Positions 43,682-52,444 of a stretch of DNA of 61,212 nt are shown piece by piece. Within the stretch, counting starts at the first letter, position 1; each line of letters opens with the position of its first letter. The position numbers were made by a program, and so were the translations under genes. Below the pieces are notes generated by a model. The model was given only the letters and a program-made list of their open reading frames with translations. It was not told the origin of the DNA and did no database searches. The DNA is taken from contig JAUIGR010000015.1 in the NCBI GenBank assembly GCA_030430025.1, positions 1 through 61,212 on the forward strand, in the 5' to 3' direction. Source of the DNA: Gammaproteobacteria bacterium. Lineage in GTDB: Bacteria; Pseudomonadota; Gammaproteobacteria; Xanthomonadales; Marinicellaceae.

Positions 43682-43710
43682 CATACCGTTAAATGCAAAA
43701 AAACCCAAGT
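43682..43710 (-). promoter_or_regulatory. Candidate sigma-70 promoter for the ALDH operon
   Basis: On the minus strand TTGGGT and TATGAT are separated by exactly 17 bases, about 30 bases before the proposed start of the small first gene. Its -35 box lies inside the terminator of the upstream DUF4389 gene. Confidence 0.5.
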
Positions 43711-43732
43711 CAGCACGACCTAGGTTTTTATT
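43700..43732 (-). terminator. Terminator after DUF4389 gene
   Basis: On the minus strand a stem of about 12 bp with two mismatches (AAAACCTAGGTC/GACTTGGGTTTT) is followed by a T-run. It overlaps the promoter of the next gene. Confidence 0.6.
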
Positions 43733-43755
43733 GAGTCGAAAAAGGCATTGATGGT

Positions 43756-44139
43756 TTATGAATCGGTTGCTTCTTTGTTGTTTGTTGTTGTTTCACCATA
43801 TGACCATGATCGAAATGGGAAAGGCTTGTCATCAGTTTGAAATGACACGTACTTAATGATGTCGGAGAGAAAATCTGCTAACTCTCCATTAAATGCTTTG
43901 AGATTAATGTTCAGTTGGCCTGTGATTAATAAGAATCCAAACTGAACTAAAACGACAACCACAAAAACCCATAAAGACAGCCAGCCGATCAGACCAAATA
44001 AAAGGGTGACCAATATCCGACTGACGGCTTCATTACAAAAGACAGATTTTTTTCCAGTTTCTATGGTTGCTTCTGCTGATTCTTTAGTGACACTTTCAAT
44101 TTGACTTTCAACCACATCGTCTTTTTTATCTTCGCTCAT
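43756..44139 (-). CDS. DUF4389 family membrane protein
   Basis: The 127-residue protein begins with an acidic, low-complexity cytoplasmic segment (KKDDVVESQIESVTKESAE). Two hydrophobic helices follow (ILVTLLFGLIGWLSLWVFVVVVLVQFGFLL), then LNINLKAFNGELADFLSDIIKYVSFQTDDKPFPF, the DUF4389 signature. Function unknown. The genes around it are not obviously related. Confidence 0.88.
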   Translation of the reverse strand: MSEDKKDDVVESQIESVTKESAEATIETGKKSVFCNEAVSRILVTLLFGLIGWLSLWVFVVVVLVQFGFLLITGQLNINLKAFNGELADFLSDIIKYVSFQTDDKPFPFRSWSYGETTTNNKEATDS

Positions 44140-44211
44140 GATACTGACTCTCTTTGTTTACTTTCCAATTATTCTCCAACAAATGAAACGGATTTCATAG
44201 TGCCAAAAGTA

Positions 44212-45114
44212 TCATTTTTTTAAACTGGCTAGCATCGAACCGGTGACGATAAATAACACCCCAGTATAGCCTAGATAATGAATGTTCTCAGCAGCTAACA
44301 AATGAGGAAACAATGATGCAAAAGTGTTGATAAAAAATAAAGTAATGACAGGTGTAAGCGCCAACACCATACCAATTCGGGAAGCTTGCCAGTGATTCAG
44401 GGCCTCAGCAAACGCTCCATATGCACCAATGGTATTAAAACATGCATAGGCAATGGCCCACCATTGCACTGGACTGGCATTCAGCCAATTATTAGTGTCA
44501 ATGCCAAACACCAGTGCAACGGAGGCAAAAAAATAAATAAAAAGTAGAATGGCTTGGGAGCTTAATTGATTGGCCAGTTTTTTTTGAATCAAAGCATAAA
44601 TTGCCCATGTGGCTGCGGCAGCGAACATGACCCAAAACCCTGCGGTGAAGTCGCTATTAATGATTTGTGTCAGTTGATCATTAAAGAACAACAGCAGACC
44701 AACAACTATCGATAGTACACCCAGCAACTGGAGCCGTGAGAAAGATTCCTTAAAAATCAACACACCACCGAGTGTCATTAGCAGCGGAGCCATTTGAATA
44801 AAAACTTGAGCATTGGCGGGTGATGTCATCTTCAGACCAATCACAAACAGCAGATAATTGGCTACCAGCATCAATGCAGCCAATAGGAGCCAGAACCAGT
44901 CACTTATAGATAAATGTTTAAATTGAGAGAGGCGTTTTTTTGGAATCAGTATAATCAGAGTAACCACAGTTGCAAAAAGAAACCTCAGCCAAGTTAAAGT
45001 CCAGGGATCAGTGGCGGACAAGCTGAGTTTGAGTGAAATGGGTAAGGTGCTCCAGAAAAACACAGTAACTAAAGAAAGGGTGAGCCCTATTTTCCAGCTG
45101 TTAGGCGTATTCAT
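44212..45114 (-). CDS. EamA/DMT family transporter (RhaT-like)
   Basis: The 300-residue protein has ten predicted helices in two EamA repeats. The first is IGLTLSLVTVFFWSTLPISLKLSL with the TWLRFLFA segment; the second begins FTAGFWVMFAAAATWAIYALIQKKL and includes YACFNTIGAYGAFAEALNHWQASRIGMVLALTPVITLFF. This is a usual drug/metabolite exporter fold. Substrate unknown. The gene is monocistronic, between DUF4389 and the divergent Tyr-rich lipoprotein gene. Confidence 0.9.
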   Translation of the reverse strand: MNTPNSWKIGLTLSLVTVFFWSTLPISLKLSLSATDPWTLTWLRFLFATVVTLIILIPKKRLSQFKHLSISDWFWLLLAALMLVANYLLFVIGLKMTSPANAQVFIQMAPLLMTLGGVLIFKESFSRLQLLGVLSIVVGLLLFFNDQLTQIINSDFTAGFWVMFAAAATWAIYALIQKKLANQLSSQAILLFIYFFASVALVFGIDTNNWLNASPVQWWAIAYACFNTIGAYGAFAEALNHWQASRIGMVLALTPVITLFFINTFASLFPHLLAAENIHYLGYTGVLFIVTGSMLASLKK

Positions 45115-45248
45115 GTGCTTATGGAAAAAGCGTTATTAGATCTTAATTATGCTAAAAAAGTAAGCAAATTTTATTTAAAAATACCAGTTGTTCATTGCCT
45201 GTTCAGCGACTGGAGGTAAAATAATCATATTTAGCGCAGGTATTTAGA

Positions 45249-46280
45249 ATGAAAAAGACATTGACAATGGTTGCTGTGCTGGCGCTAGTAGCGTGCGCCA
45301 ATCGGTCCTACTATCAAGAGAATGATGTCTATTATGATGATCAATACTACGCCAATGATTATGACCCATACTATGGTTATTCAGATAGTGATGGTCAATA
45401 CACAACGGATGGCAGTGGATTGTACTACAATAATTACAACTATTATCCAGACCGTTGGGGTATTAATTATAGCAATGTGTTTTACAGCCCCTATCGTTAT
45501 CCAAGAATTGGCTTCTTCTATGATGATTGTTGGATTTGGGCATTTAACTGTTATCACAGTTGGAGTTTAGGTTATTCTTATTGGGGTGTGTCTTCTTGGT
45601 ATCATGACCGTTATTGGTGGAATAATCACTGGTTTTATCCTCATTATTACATACACCCCAATTACTCCAGATATGGTCGCTACTCAAGCAGAAGAGAAGC
45701 CAGTCGTTTGGCCAATAGAGATCGCAACAGTTATAAAGACAATCGTGTTATCAATCATGGTAATCAGCCAAGATATGGGACCAGTCGCACAAGAACACGG
45801 TATGGGGATATTAAACAACCTGGTCGTGTGCTCAAACAACCAAGGTTAGAATCCCCAGTGACCAGGCCAGATCGAAGCAGAAATGAAGCCCGAGTGCTTG
45901 GTGGAGATGATCGAATCTCACAGAAAGCACCATCGTCCAACATGATGACTCGAAAACCGACAGCTGTGACTACAAGACAGAATCAATATAACAAGCCAGT
46001 ACAGCAGCGGTATGAACGATATGGACAGACAAGATCGACTTCAAGTGATATACGTTCTAATCAAAATCAGACCGGTAACTATCAAAGTCTCCAAAGAGAA
46101 CGCAGACCAATGGTCAAAAAACCAAGTGAGGTGGACAAAATAGTTACAAGACCTCAGCGTGTTAAAAAATCTCAGAAAGTCACTAACCAAGGTAAATCAG
46201 ATAGTAAGAGCCATTCATCCAATGTCAGTAAATCAGCTGGTTCTTCAAAAAACAGCCGATCGCGAGATCATGAGCGTTAA
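45249..46280 (+). CDS. Tyrosine-rich lipoprotein with basic, Arg/Ser-rich tail
   Basis: The 343-residue precursor has a lipobox in MKKTLTMVAVLALVACANR, giving Cys at +1. Residues 20-140 are packed with aromatic residues (YYQENDVYYDDQYYANDYDP, then YYNNYNYYPDRWG and WYHDRYWWNNHWFYPHYY). After about residue 145 the sequence turns basic and polar, with many Arg, Ser, Gln and Lys (RSRNEARVL, PTAVTTRQNQYNKPVQQ) and almost no hydrophobic core. It looks disordered, with possible roles in surface binding, biofilm or cell-wall contact. I recognise no known domain. A terminator follows. Confidence 0.82.
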   Translation: MKKTLTMVAVLALVACANRSYYQENDVYYDDQYYANDYDPYYGYSDSDGQYTTDGSGLYYNNYNYYPDRWGINYSNVFYSPYRYPRIGFFYDDCWIWAFNCYHSWSLGYSYWGVSSWYHDRYWWNNHWFYPHYYIHPNYSRYGRYSSRREASRLANRDRNSYKDNRVINHGNQPRYGTSRTRTRYGDIKQPGRVLKQPRLESPVTRPDRSRNEARVLGGDDRISQKAPSSNMMTRKPTAVTTRQNQYNKPVQQRYERYGQTRSTSSDIRSNQNQTGNYQSLQRERRPMVKKPSEVDKIVTRPQRVKKSQKVTNQGKSDSKSHSSNVSKSAGSSKNSRSRDHER

Positions 46281-46306
46281 TTGATAGAGATTTGTCGGAT
46301 AAGCCG

Positions 46307-46337
46307 GTCGATTTATTGTAAAATCAACCGGTTTTTT
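46307..46337 (+). terminator. Terminator after Tyr-rich lipoprotein gene
   Basis: CCGGTCGATTT and AAATCAACCGG form an 11-bp stem with one mismatch, and TTTTTT follows. Transcription into the dipeptidase gene would need its own promoter or readthrough. Confidence 0.75.
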
Positions 46338-46354
46338 ATTGGAGCATGCTGAAA

Positions 46355-48157
46355 ATGATCAAAAAATATTTGTTTTTGACTATTGGGATGGTTTTGGTTG
46401 GATGTCAACCTCAAGTGAAACCTGACCCTGTTTCTGGCACACAAAAAGATGCAACCCAGTTTTTAGAGCAAGTTGAGAGTACCCTTATCAAAGAGGGTGA
46501 GTATGCGGCCCGAATTGCTTGGGTTCAAGCTAACTTCATCACTGATGATACTGTATGGTTAGGCGCTAAAAGTCTCGAAAAGATGGGGGCGTTGCAAGTC
46601 AAATTTGCTAATGAAGCCAAGCGGTTTGATGAGTTGGATTTACCTGATGACATGCGTCGCCGTCTGAATATTATCAAAGGTGGCATGACTTTGGCAGCAC
46701 CGAATGATGATGAAAAGAATGCCCGCTTGGCACAAATTATGGCAAATCTGGAGGCTACTTATGGTGCCGGAAAATATTGCGAAGGGGACATTTGTAACAA
46801 TCTTGGTGAATTATCCAAAATCATCGCTGAATCGCGTGATCCTGCTGAACTGCTGAAGGCTTGGAGTGGTTGGCGTACAGTTTCTCCTGTTATGCGAGAT
46901 TCGTATCAAGAAATGGTGAGTCTTGCTAATGAAGGTGCACGTGAACTGGGATTTGCGGACACAGGAGCCATGTGGCGAGCCAATTATGATATGCCTGCTG
47001 ATGATTTTCCAAAGGAATTGGATCGTTTGTGGGGCCAAGTTAAGCCATTGTATGATGCTTTACAGTGTCATGTTCGCACTAAATTAACTGAACAATATGG
47101 TGAGGAGGTGATGGGAAATGATGGGATGATTCCTGCTCACTTACTGGGTAATATGTGGGCGCAAGACTGGACTGCTGTTTATGATTTGGTAAAACCAGAT
47201 GATGCTGGTAGTACCATTGATGTCACTGCGTTACTGAAAGAACATGATTACGATGCCAAGAAAATGGTTCAAACAGCTGAAGGTTTTTTCACCTCACTCG
47301 GTTTAGAGCCATTACCAGAAACCTTTTGGCAGCGTTCTTTGTTTCTGAAGCCTAGGGATCGTGATGTTGTTTGTCATGCTTCTGCCTGGGATGTTGATAA
47401 TGAAGATGATATTCGCATCAAAATGTGTATCAAAGAAGATTATGAAGACTTCGTAGTCATACACCATGAATTAGGTCATAACTTCTATCAACGTGCTTAT
47501 AAGGATCAAAGTATTCTGTATCGTAATGGTGCTAACGATGGTTTTCATGAAGCGATCGGTGATACAGTGGCGTTGTCTATCACACCGCAATATTTCAAGG
47601 ATATTGGTTTGATTGATGAGGTGCCAGTTTCTAGTAACGATCTTGGTATGTTAATGAAGAAGGCGTTGGAAAAAATTGCATTCGTTCCTTTTGGATTGAT
47701 GATTGATCAGTGGCGCTGGAAAGTGTTTAATGGTGAAATTTCAGCTGATGATTACAATAAGGGTTGGTGGCAGTTAAGAAACCATTACCAAGGCGTTAAA
47801 GCACCTAATGAACGAACAGAAGATCATTTTGATCCAGGCGCCAAATACCACATTCCTGGTAACACACCTTATACCCGTTACTTCTTGGCCCATATTTTGC
47901 AATTCCAATTTCATCGTGAGTTGTGTAAAGCTGCTGGGTTTGAGGGTGATTTACATCGTTGCTCGATTTATGGCAGTGAAGTTGCTGGTGAGCAGTTAAT
48001 AAAAGTGCTTGAAATGGGTGCCTCAAAGCCTTGGCAAGATGCTTTGGAAGTGTTGACTAACTCTCGTGATATGGATGCCACTGCTGTGGTTGATTATTTT
48101 GCACCATTGAAAGAATGGTTGGATGAGCAAAATAAAGATCGTCAATGTGGCTGGTAA
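46355..48157 (+). CDS. M2 family peptidyl-dipeptidase (ACE-like), lipoprotein
   Basis: The 600-residue precursor has a lipoprotein signal (FLTIGMVLVGC). The gluzincin site is VVIHHELGHNFYQ with HELGH at residues 371-375, and the third ligand is in NDGFHEAIGDTVALS. The flanking sequences (YDMPADDFPKELDRLWGQVKPLYDALQC, IPAHLLGNMWAQDW, PYTRYFLAHILQFQFHR) match angiotensin-converting-enzyme-like dicarboxypeptidases, found in bacteria such as Xanthomonas. It should remove dipeptides from peptide C-termini at the cell envelope. The second ATG is used because GGAG stands 10 bases before it; the first ATG overlaps the Shine-Dalgarno sequence. Confidence 0.92.
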   Translation: MIKKYLFLTIGMVLVGCQPQVKPDPVSGTQKDATQFLEQVESTLIKEGEYAARIAWVQANFITDDTVWLGAKSLEKMGALQVKFANEAKRFDELDLPDDMRRRLNIIKGGMTLAAPNDDEKNARLAQIMANLEATYGAGKYCEGDICNNLGELSKIIAESRDPAELLKAWSGWRTVSPVMRDSYQEMVSLANEGARELGFADTGAMWRANYDMPADDFPKELDRLWGQVKPLYDALQCHVRTKLTEQYGEEVMGNDGMIPAHLLGNMWAQDWTAVYDLVKPDDAGSTIDVTALLKEHDYDAKKMVQTAEGFFTSLGLEPLPETFWQRSLFLKPRDRDVVCHASAWDVDNEDDIRIKMCIKEDYEDFVVIHHELGHNFYQRAYKDQSILYRNGANDGFHEAIGDTVALSITPQYFKDIGLIDEVPVSSNDLGMLMKKALEKIAFVPFGLMIDQWRWKVFNGEISADDYNKGWWQLRNHYQGVKAPNERTEDHFDPGAKYHIPGNTPYTRYFLAHILQFQFHRELCKAAGFEGDLHRCSIYGSEVAGEQLIKVLEMGASKPWQDALEVLTNSRDMDATAVVDYFAPLKEWLDEQNKDRQCGW

Positions 48158-48177
48158 ATTAAAGAAGGATGCTTTAG

Positions 48178-48205
48178 ATAATGGCTGGAAATTTCCGGCC
48201 ATTAT
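48178..48205 (+). terminator. Terminator-like palindrome after dipeptidase gene
   Basis: Twenty-eight bases form a nearly perfect palindrome (ATAATGGC...GCCATTAT, one wobble pair). A T-run starts about 15 bases later. It stands between convergent genes and can serve both strands. Confidence 0.65.
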
Positions 48206-48280
48206 CTTCGTGAGGTTATTTTTTTAAATAATGACTGAGAAGGCCAGTACACTAATGAGTGATAGATGATCAGTCTTTGT

Positions 48281-49798
48281 TTACTTTATGTTTGTGTGGC
48301 GGTCGAAAGCGCGGTAACTGAGGGCTTCCATTAGGTGTTTTTGCTTAATTTCATTGGCGTTTTCTAGGTCAGCAATGGTTCGACTGACTTTGAGAATCCG
48401 ATGGTAGGCTCTGGCAGATAAATGAAGTTGATCAACTGCAGATTCAAGAAAATCGAGCTGTTTTTCAGTCAACGGAATTATCTTATCAATCGACTTTCCT
48501 TGGAGCTGTGCATTTGTTTTTCCGTGGTTTCTTTGCTGTTGTAGTTGACGACAGATGATGACTTTCTCTTGAATTTCTCGATTGACATTTTTAGTATTGG
48601 CCATTTGACGCAATTTTTTATGTGGTATCCGGGGTACTTCAACCTGTAAGTCAATACGATCCAGTAATGGTCCCGATATTTTATTCCGATAGTGTTGAAT
48701 TTGTCCCAAAGAGCATTGACATTGTCTCTTTGGATCACCAAAGAAACCACAGGGGCAGGGGTTTAGACTGCTGATGAATTGAAACTGAGCTGGAAATTCT
48801 GCGGTTCTGGCAGCACGAGAAATTATGATTTTACCTGATTCCATTGGTTCCCTTAATACCTCTAGCACATGCCTGGAAAACTCAGGAAGTTCATCTAAAA
48901 AAAGAACCCCATTGTGAGCCAGAGAAATTTCACCTGGTAATGGGTTTGAGCCGCCACCAACTAATGCAGCAGCAGATGCAGTATGATGAGGAGCGCGGAA
49001 CGGAGCGATACCCCACAGTGTAGGATTAAATCCACCAGCACTGATAGAAGCCAGTTGTGCTGTTGCCAGAGCTTGTGTTTCAGTGAGCGGAGGTAATATA
49101 CCGGGCATACGGCTAGCCAACATGGTTTTTCCAGTTCCTGGAGGTCCATAAAGAAGTAAATTGTGGCCACCAGCTGCGGCTATAATTAAGGCTCTTTTTG
49201 CATGTTCTTGACCTTTAATGTCACTGAGATCTTGGTGATCTTGGTGTCTGTGTATTTGTGGCTGATATGCTTTTGGTAGACTGCAAGTTTGATTCAACCA
49301 AGCACAGACTTCGATGAGGTTCTGAGCTGTCACACCATCACAGGATTTAACCAAGGCAGTTTCAGGACCATTATCATCAGGCACTAATAAGGCATGCTGG
49401 TCATAGGCAGCAGCGCTGGCCACGGGTAAAACGCCACTAATAGCTCGTAGTGAACCATCTAATGCTAACTCACCGACCAGTTCGGTTTCTTTAAGGCGAT
49501 CTATTTTCACTTGATCTGATGCAGCCAGAATACCAATGGCAATTGGGAGGTCATATCGACCACCTTGTTTGGGAATATCTGCAGGTGACAAATTGATGGT
49601 GATGCGGTGTTGGGGAAATTCAAATCCTGAGTTCATGATTGCCGCTCGCACTCGGTCTTTAGATTCTTTCACTGCAGTTTCGGGCATACCTACCATAGAC
49701 ATGCCAGGTAATCCACGAGAAATGTGTACCTCTACTAACACAGGAGGTGCTTGGATACCGAACGCACCCCGTGAAAGTACTGTTGCTAGTTGATTCAT
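48281..49798 (-). CDS. comM: ComM/YifB family AAA+ ATPase (Mg chelatase-like)
   Basis: The 505-residue protein starts MNQLATVLSRGAFGIQAPPVLVEVHISRGLPG, the standard ComM head. A longer frame adds nine residues without gain. Lon-like domain: MPETAVKESKDRVRAAI. AAA+ core: LLYGPPGTGKTMLASRMPGILPPL, GVLFLDELPEF (Walker B), and SSLNPCPCGFFGDP with a Cys cluster near CQCSLGQIQHY. ComM is a hexameric helicase that drives branch migration during natural transformation. Type IV pilus genes in the same window fit a naturally competent organism, although no other competence gene is here. Confidence 0.94.
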   Translation of the reverse strand: MNQLATVLSRGAFGIQAPPVLVEVHISRGLPGMSMVGMPETAVKESKDRVRAAIMNSGFEFPQHRITINLSPADIPKQGGRYDLPIAIGILAASDQVKIDRLKETELVGELALDGSLRAISGVLPVASAAAYDQHALLVPDDNGPETALVKSCDGVTAQNLIEVCAWLNQTCSLPKAYQPQIHRHQDHQDLSDIKGQEHAKRALIIAAAGGHNLLLYGPPGTGKTMLASRMPGILPPLTETQALATAQLASISAGGFNPTLWGIAPFRAPHHTASAAALVGGGSNPLPGEISLAHNGVLFLDELPEFSRHVLEVLREPMESGKIIISRAARTAEFPAQFQFISSLNPCPCGFFGDPKRQCQCSLGQIQHYRNKISGPLLDRIDLQVEVPRIPHKKLRQMANTKNVNREIQEKVIICRQLQQQRNHGKTNAQLQGKSIDKIIPLTEKQLDFLESAVDQLHLSARAYHRILKVSRTIADLENANEIKQKHLMEALSYRAFDRHTNIK

Positions 49799-50116
49799 GA
49801 AAATCACACTGTTTTGGGAATCCAATTAGTGTGATTGATATAGCTTAATAAGGTCACTCATAAATGTGAAATATTTTGTCTCAAAATATAGATGAGGCAC
49901 TCTTGAGAGAGGATTGTTTATCATTAAATGATATGACTAGGACATTGTAAAATACAAACTGAGTATGCTAGAGGTGTTGAGTGGAAATTGCCTTTTTAGG
50001 TCTTTAGCGTTGGTGAGGTGATGCTTTTGCTATGCGAAGCTGATTGTCCTACTTTTTTTGCTGATGTTTAAATAGTCGTTATTTGTTCTCTGGTTAGTTA
50101 CCTTAGTAAGTCCTAT
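49799..50116. promoter_or_regulatory. Intergenic with two inverted repeats upstream of comM
   Basis: AATCACACT (49802-49810) and AGTGTGATT (49828-49836) form a perfect 9-bp inverted repeat a few bases before the comM start. ATATTTTG (49871-49878) and CAAAATAT (49882-49889) form a second one. A protein-binding operator or a 5' leader hairpin is possible. No gene is seen in these 318 bases. Confidence 0.45.
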
Positions 50117-50797
50117 CTAGAATAAATAACCTTGGAAATTTTGGCAACCAAACTGGATGCCTTGTTGAAAGTCATCATCGGTCTCTATACCCTCCAATAC
50201 AGTGGTAAGACCCAATGATTGGGCAAAAGCAACCAATGAGATCAAAAACTTCTCTGAGCATGTTGTTGAGGCGGTGTCTTCATTCACTTTGTTGTTGACT
50301 ATCTTAACGATATCAACCAAGTCATGTTTTAGTAGTTCCCAGTGCGCTACTCCATTACCGAAGTCATCAAGGGCTATTTTCATACCTTGAGCTCTTAATG
50401 ATGAAATGGCTTTGATTTGATAAGAAGTTAAATCTCTTAAACTGCCTTTTTCCAATACTTCTACACATAGGTTTTTAGGGTTTAGAACGCCACATGCAAC
50501 CAAGTCATAAACTTTGTTCCAGAATAAGTTGTTGCTCACGCTTTCTGGTGAAATGTTGACACTGACGAGGACTTCAGGAGATATTTCTTGTTTTGCTGCC
50601 ACAATTGTCAATATTTCCATATCAAAAGACAATTGATCGTTACTAGACATATTTTTGAAGAAACTCTCGGCAGAAAAGTTTTCACTATTTAATGGGCGAT
50701 AAAGCATTTCCACCCATTGTTGTTGACCTTCAAGGTTAACGATTTCTTGGAAGATAAAATCGTCACATGTTAGTTTGTTTCTTTGTAGCTTATTCAT
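50117..50797 (-). CDS. Stand-alone EAL domain protein (c-di-GMP phosphodiesterase-like)
   Basis: The 226-residue protein is essentially one EAL domain. The signature is EML (WVEMLYRP) in place of EAL. VSVNISPES, CVEVLEKG, ALDDFGNGVAHWELLKHD, DIVKIVNNK, TVLEGIETDDD and CQNFQGYLF keep the Asn, Glu, Asp-Asp, Lys, Glu and Gln positions of active phosphodiesterases. It ends right after GYLF, without the usual final helix. There is no GGDEF, sensor or membrane domain. It could lower cyclic-di-GMP or act as a binding effector; c-di-GMP often controls type IV pili and surface polysaccharides. Upstream DNA is very A-rich. Confidence 0.85.
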   Translation of the reverse strand: MNKLQRNKLTCDDFIFQEIVNLEGQQQWVEMLYRPLNSENFSAESFFKNMSSNDQLSFDMEILTIVAAKQEISPEVLVSVNISPESVSNNLFWNKVYDLVACGVLNPKNLCVEVLEKGSLRDLTSYQIKAISSLRAQGMKIALDDFGNGVAHWELLKHDLVDIVKIVNNKVNEDTASTTCSEKFLISLVAFAQSLGLTTVLEGIETDDDFQQGIQFGCQNFQGYLF

Positions 50798-51170
50798 AAT
50801 TTTTCCCCTGTTACTTATACAATCGTATTTTTTGAGGAAAATGGTTCAAAAAAATTAAAAAAAATTAAAAAATATTAGTGTGAAATCTGAAGAGACAACA
50901 AAATAAAAGCCATATCTAACTGATATCAAAAGGAAAACAATTATTTTTTAAAAAAAACAAAAAAACTAAAAAAAAGTTTAAAAAGTTTAAAAAAATCGAG
51001 CTAAACTCTTTTTCTTAGGTCTCTTGTACAGGCTCTAGTTGAATAGCTCAGTCTTTTAATTCAAGATCTGTTATCTTGGAAATGTATTGAAGATATTTTA
51101 TGTTATCCATAGGTTTTGCGTTGGTCTGTCGCTCTCCAAGTTTTATCCTGTTAACAATTCAGCTAGCTAA
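50798..51170. other. A-rich intergenic stretch
   Basis: This stretch contains long A-runs broken by single T, C or G, at about 50847-50873 and 50941-50997, upstream of the EAL gene. Such phased A-tracts can bend DNA and raise promoter activity. No gene, array or RNA could be supported. Confidence 0.55.
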
Positions 51171-52241
51171 TCAAACAATATTAGACATGCAAAATTTTTT
51201 TAGCTTCTGACTAAAAAGACTGGGTGGGAACTGTGTATAAAGCTCTTTAACCTGTTTCTTAATTTGTTTTGAGCTTTTGTTTTTGAATAACTCAGGCCTG
51301 TATTCATTTAAATGTACGGACATGTGTTTTTTTTCGTCTTCGAAGATATTCCAGCCTTCTTTATCAACTTTTGGGCTGAAAATAGAAAATGTGGGTATAT
51401 TTAACGCTTTGGCCATGTTTGTTGCTCCTCCTTCATTTCCAATTAACGCATCACACCAAAATAAAAGAGCAAGAAATTGACGAAGTCCTTTTCCATAAGG
51501 TTCAAAATGGACACGATGCTTAATGGGTAAGGGGAGCGTGCTGCAAATCTGCTCAACAGATTCAGTTTGTTTTGGCATGTAATTAAGTAAAAATTGAGCA
51601 TTTGAATTTGAAGCAATATAGTTAATCAATTGCGACATATATTCATCAGGATAGCTTTTTGATTCAGAACTTCCTAGGATACTTAACATGACCAGCGGTT
51701 TGCCAAATAGATCATGTCTTTTAAGTACATTCTTTGCGTCAATTTTTTCTGAGTCTGTTATGTATATTTTGGGTGTCAATAGCTGTGAATTAACTTTTGA
51801 AGGTTCATTAACTAATAACAGTCTGTTCTCAATGGCTAACGAAGCGATTGTTTCAGAAGTTTTTCTCCTTTTTACTGTTTGAGTATAAAAAAAATGAGAG
51901 TACCATTTATGATAGGAAATTCTAGTTGGGGCCTTTGATTTCCAAGATATGATGCCACTAAGAATTTTACAGTATACGTCAATCACAATATCATAATTTT
52001 GCGATTGAATGGATTTGATAAAAGCATTAAAAAACTTGAAATTTTCCGAATAAATAGATTTGTATTCAATCACATTGTCTATATGTGGGTTATTGTCTAG
52101 CACTGCTAATGTACCGCTTTTTGCCAGAAAGTGAACTTCAGCTTCTTTATATTTTTTTTTCACAAACTCGCAAATGACGGTGCTTGCTATGACATCACCA
52201 ATCATTTTGTGTTGAATAATTAAAATTTTAAATTGAGCCAT
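51171..52241 (-). CDS. Glycosyltransferase family 9 (ADP-heptose:LPS heptosyltransferase-like)
   Basis: This 356-residue protein starts AQFKILIIQHKMIGDVIASTVIC, the glycine-rich GT9 head. The second half has VMLSILGSSESKSYPDEYMSQL and the donor-binding NEGGATNMAKALNIPTFSIFSPKVDKEGW near residue 280. GT9 enzymes add heptose to the lipopolysaccharide core at the inner face of the inner membrane. The gene stands alone, with no other LPS core gene in the window, so the exact sugar and acceptor are unknown. Confidence 0.88.
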   Translation of the reverse strand: MAQFKILIIQHKMIGDVIASTVICEFVKKKYKEAEVHFLAKSGTLAVLDNNPHIDNVIEYKSIYSENFKFFNAFIKSIQSQNYDIVIDVYCKILSGIISWKSKAPTRISYHKWYSHFFYTQTVKRRKTSETIASLAIENRLLLVNEPSKVNSQLLTPKIYITDSEKIDAKNVLKRHDLFGKPLVMLSILGSSESKSYPDEYMSQLINYIASNSNAQFLLNYMPKQTESVEQICSTLPLPIKHRVHFEPYGKGLRQFLALLFWCDALIGNEGGATNMAKALNIPTFSIFSPKVDKEGWNIFEDEKKHMSVHLNEYRPELFKNKSSKQIKKQVKELYTQFPPSLFSQKLKKFCMSNIV

Positions 52242-52444
52242 TTTTTATCTTCGTGACATGAGAAAATAGTGTTCTTGATGCGAAAGATAGCAATTTAATG
52301 TCCATTGTTTCGGTCTGTTGTTGCACGGTTGATAAGTTTTTTAAGTAATCCGAACACGCATAGTCCACAAGCACCATGGTAGTTCATTTTCTTCATCGGT
52401 TAGAGATGCCCTTGATGTAGAGAATGTTCAAGGGCATTGTTATA

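Noticed and set aside
45322-45849. Several open frames in other phases inside the Tyr-rich lipoprotein gene
   Set aside because: They are by-products of the TAT/TAC-rich coding sequence; the lipoprotein frame has the signal peptide and ribosome-binding context.
50841-50997. Repetitive A/T units that look array-like
   Set aside because: They are homopolymer-rich tracts without constant repeats and unique spacers, so not a CRISPR array.
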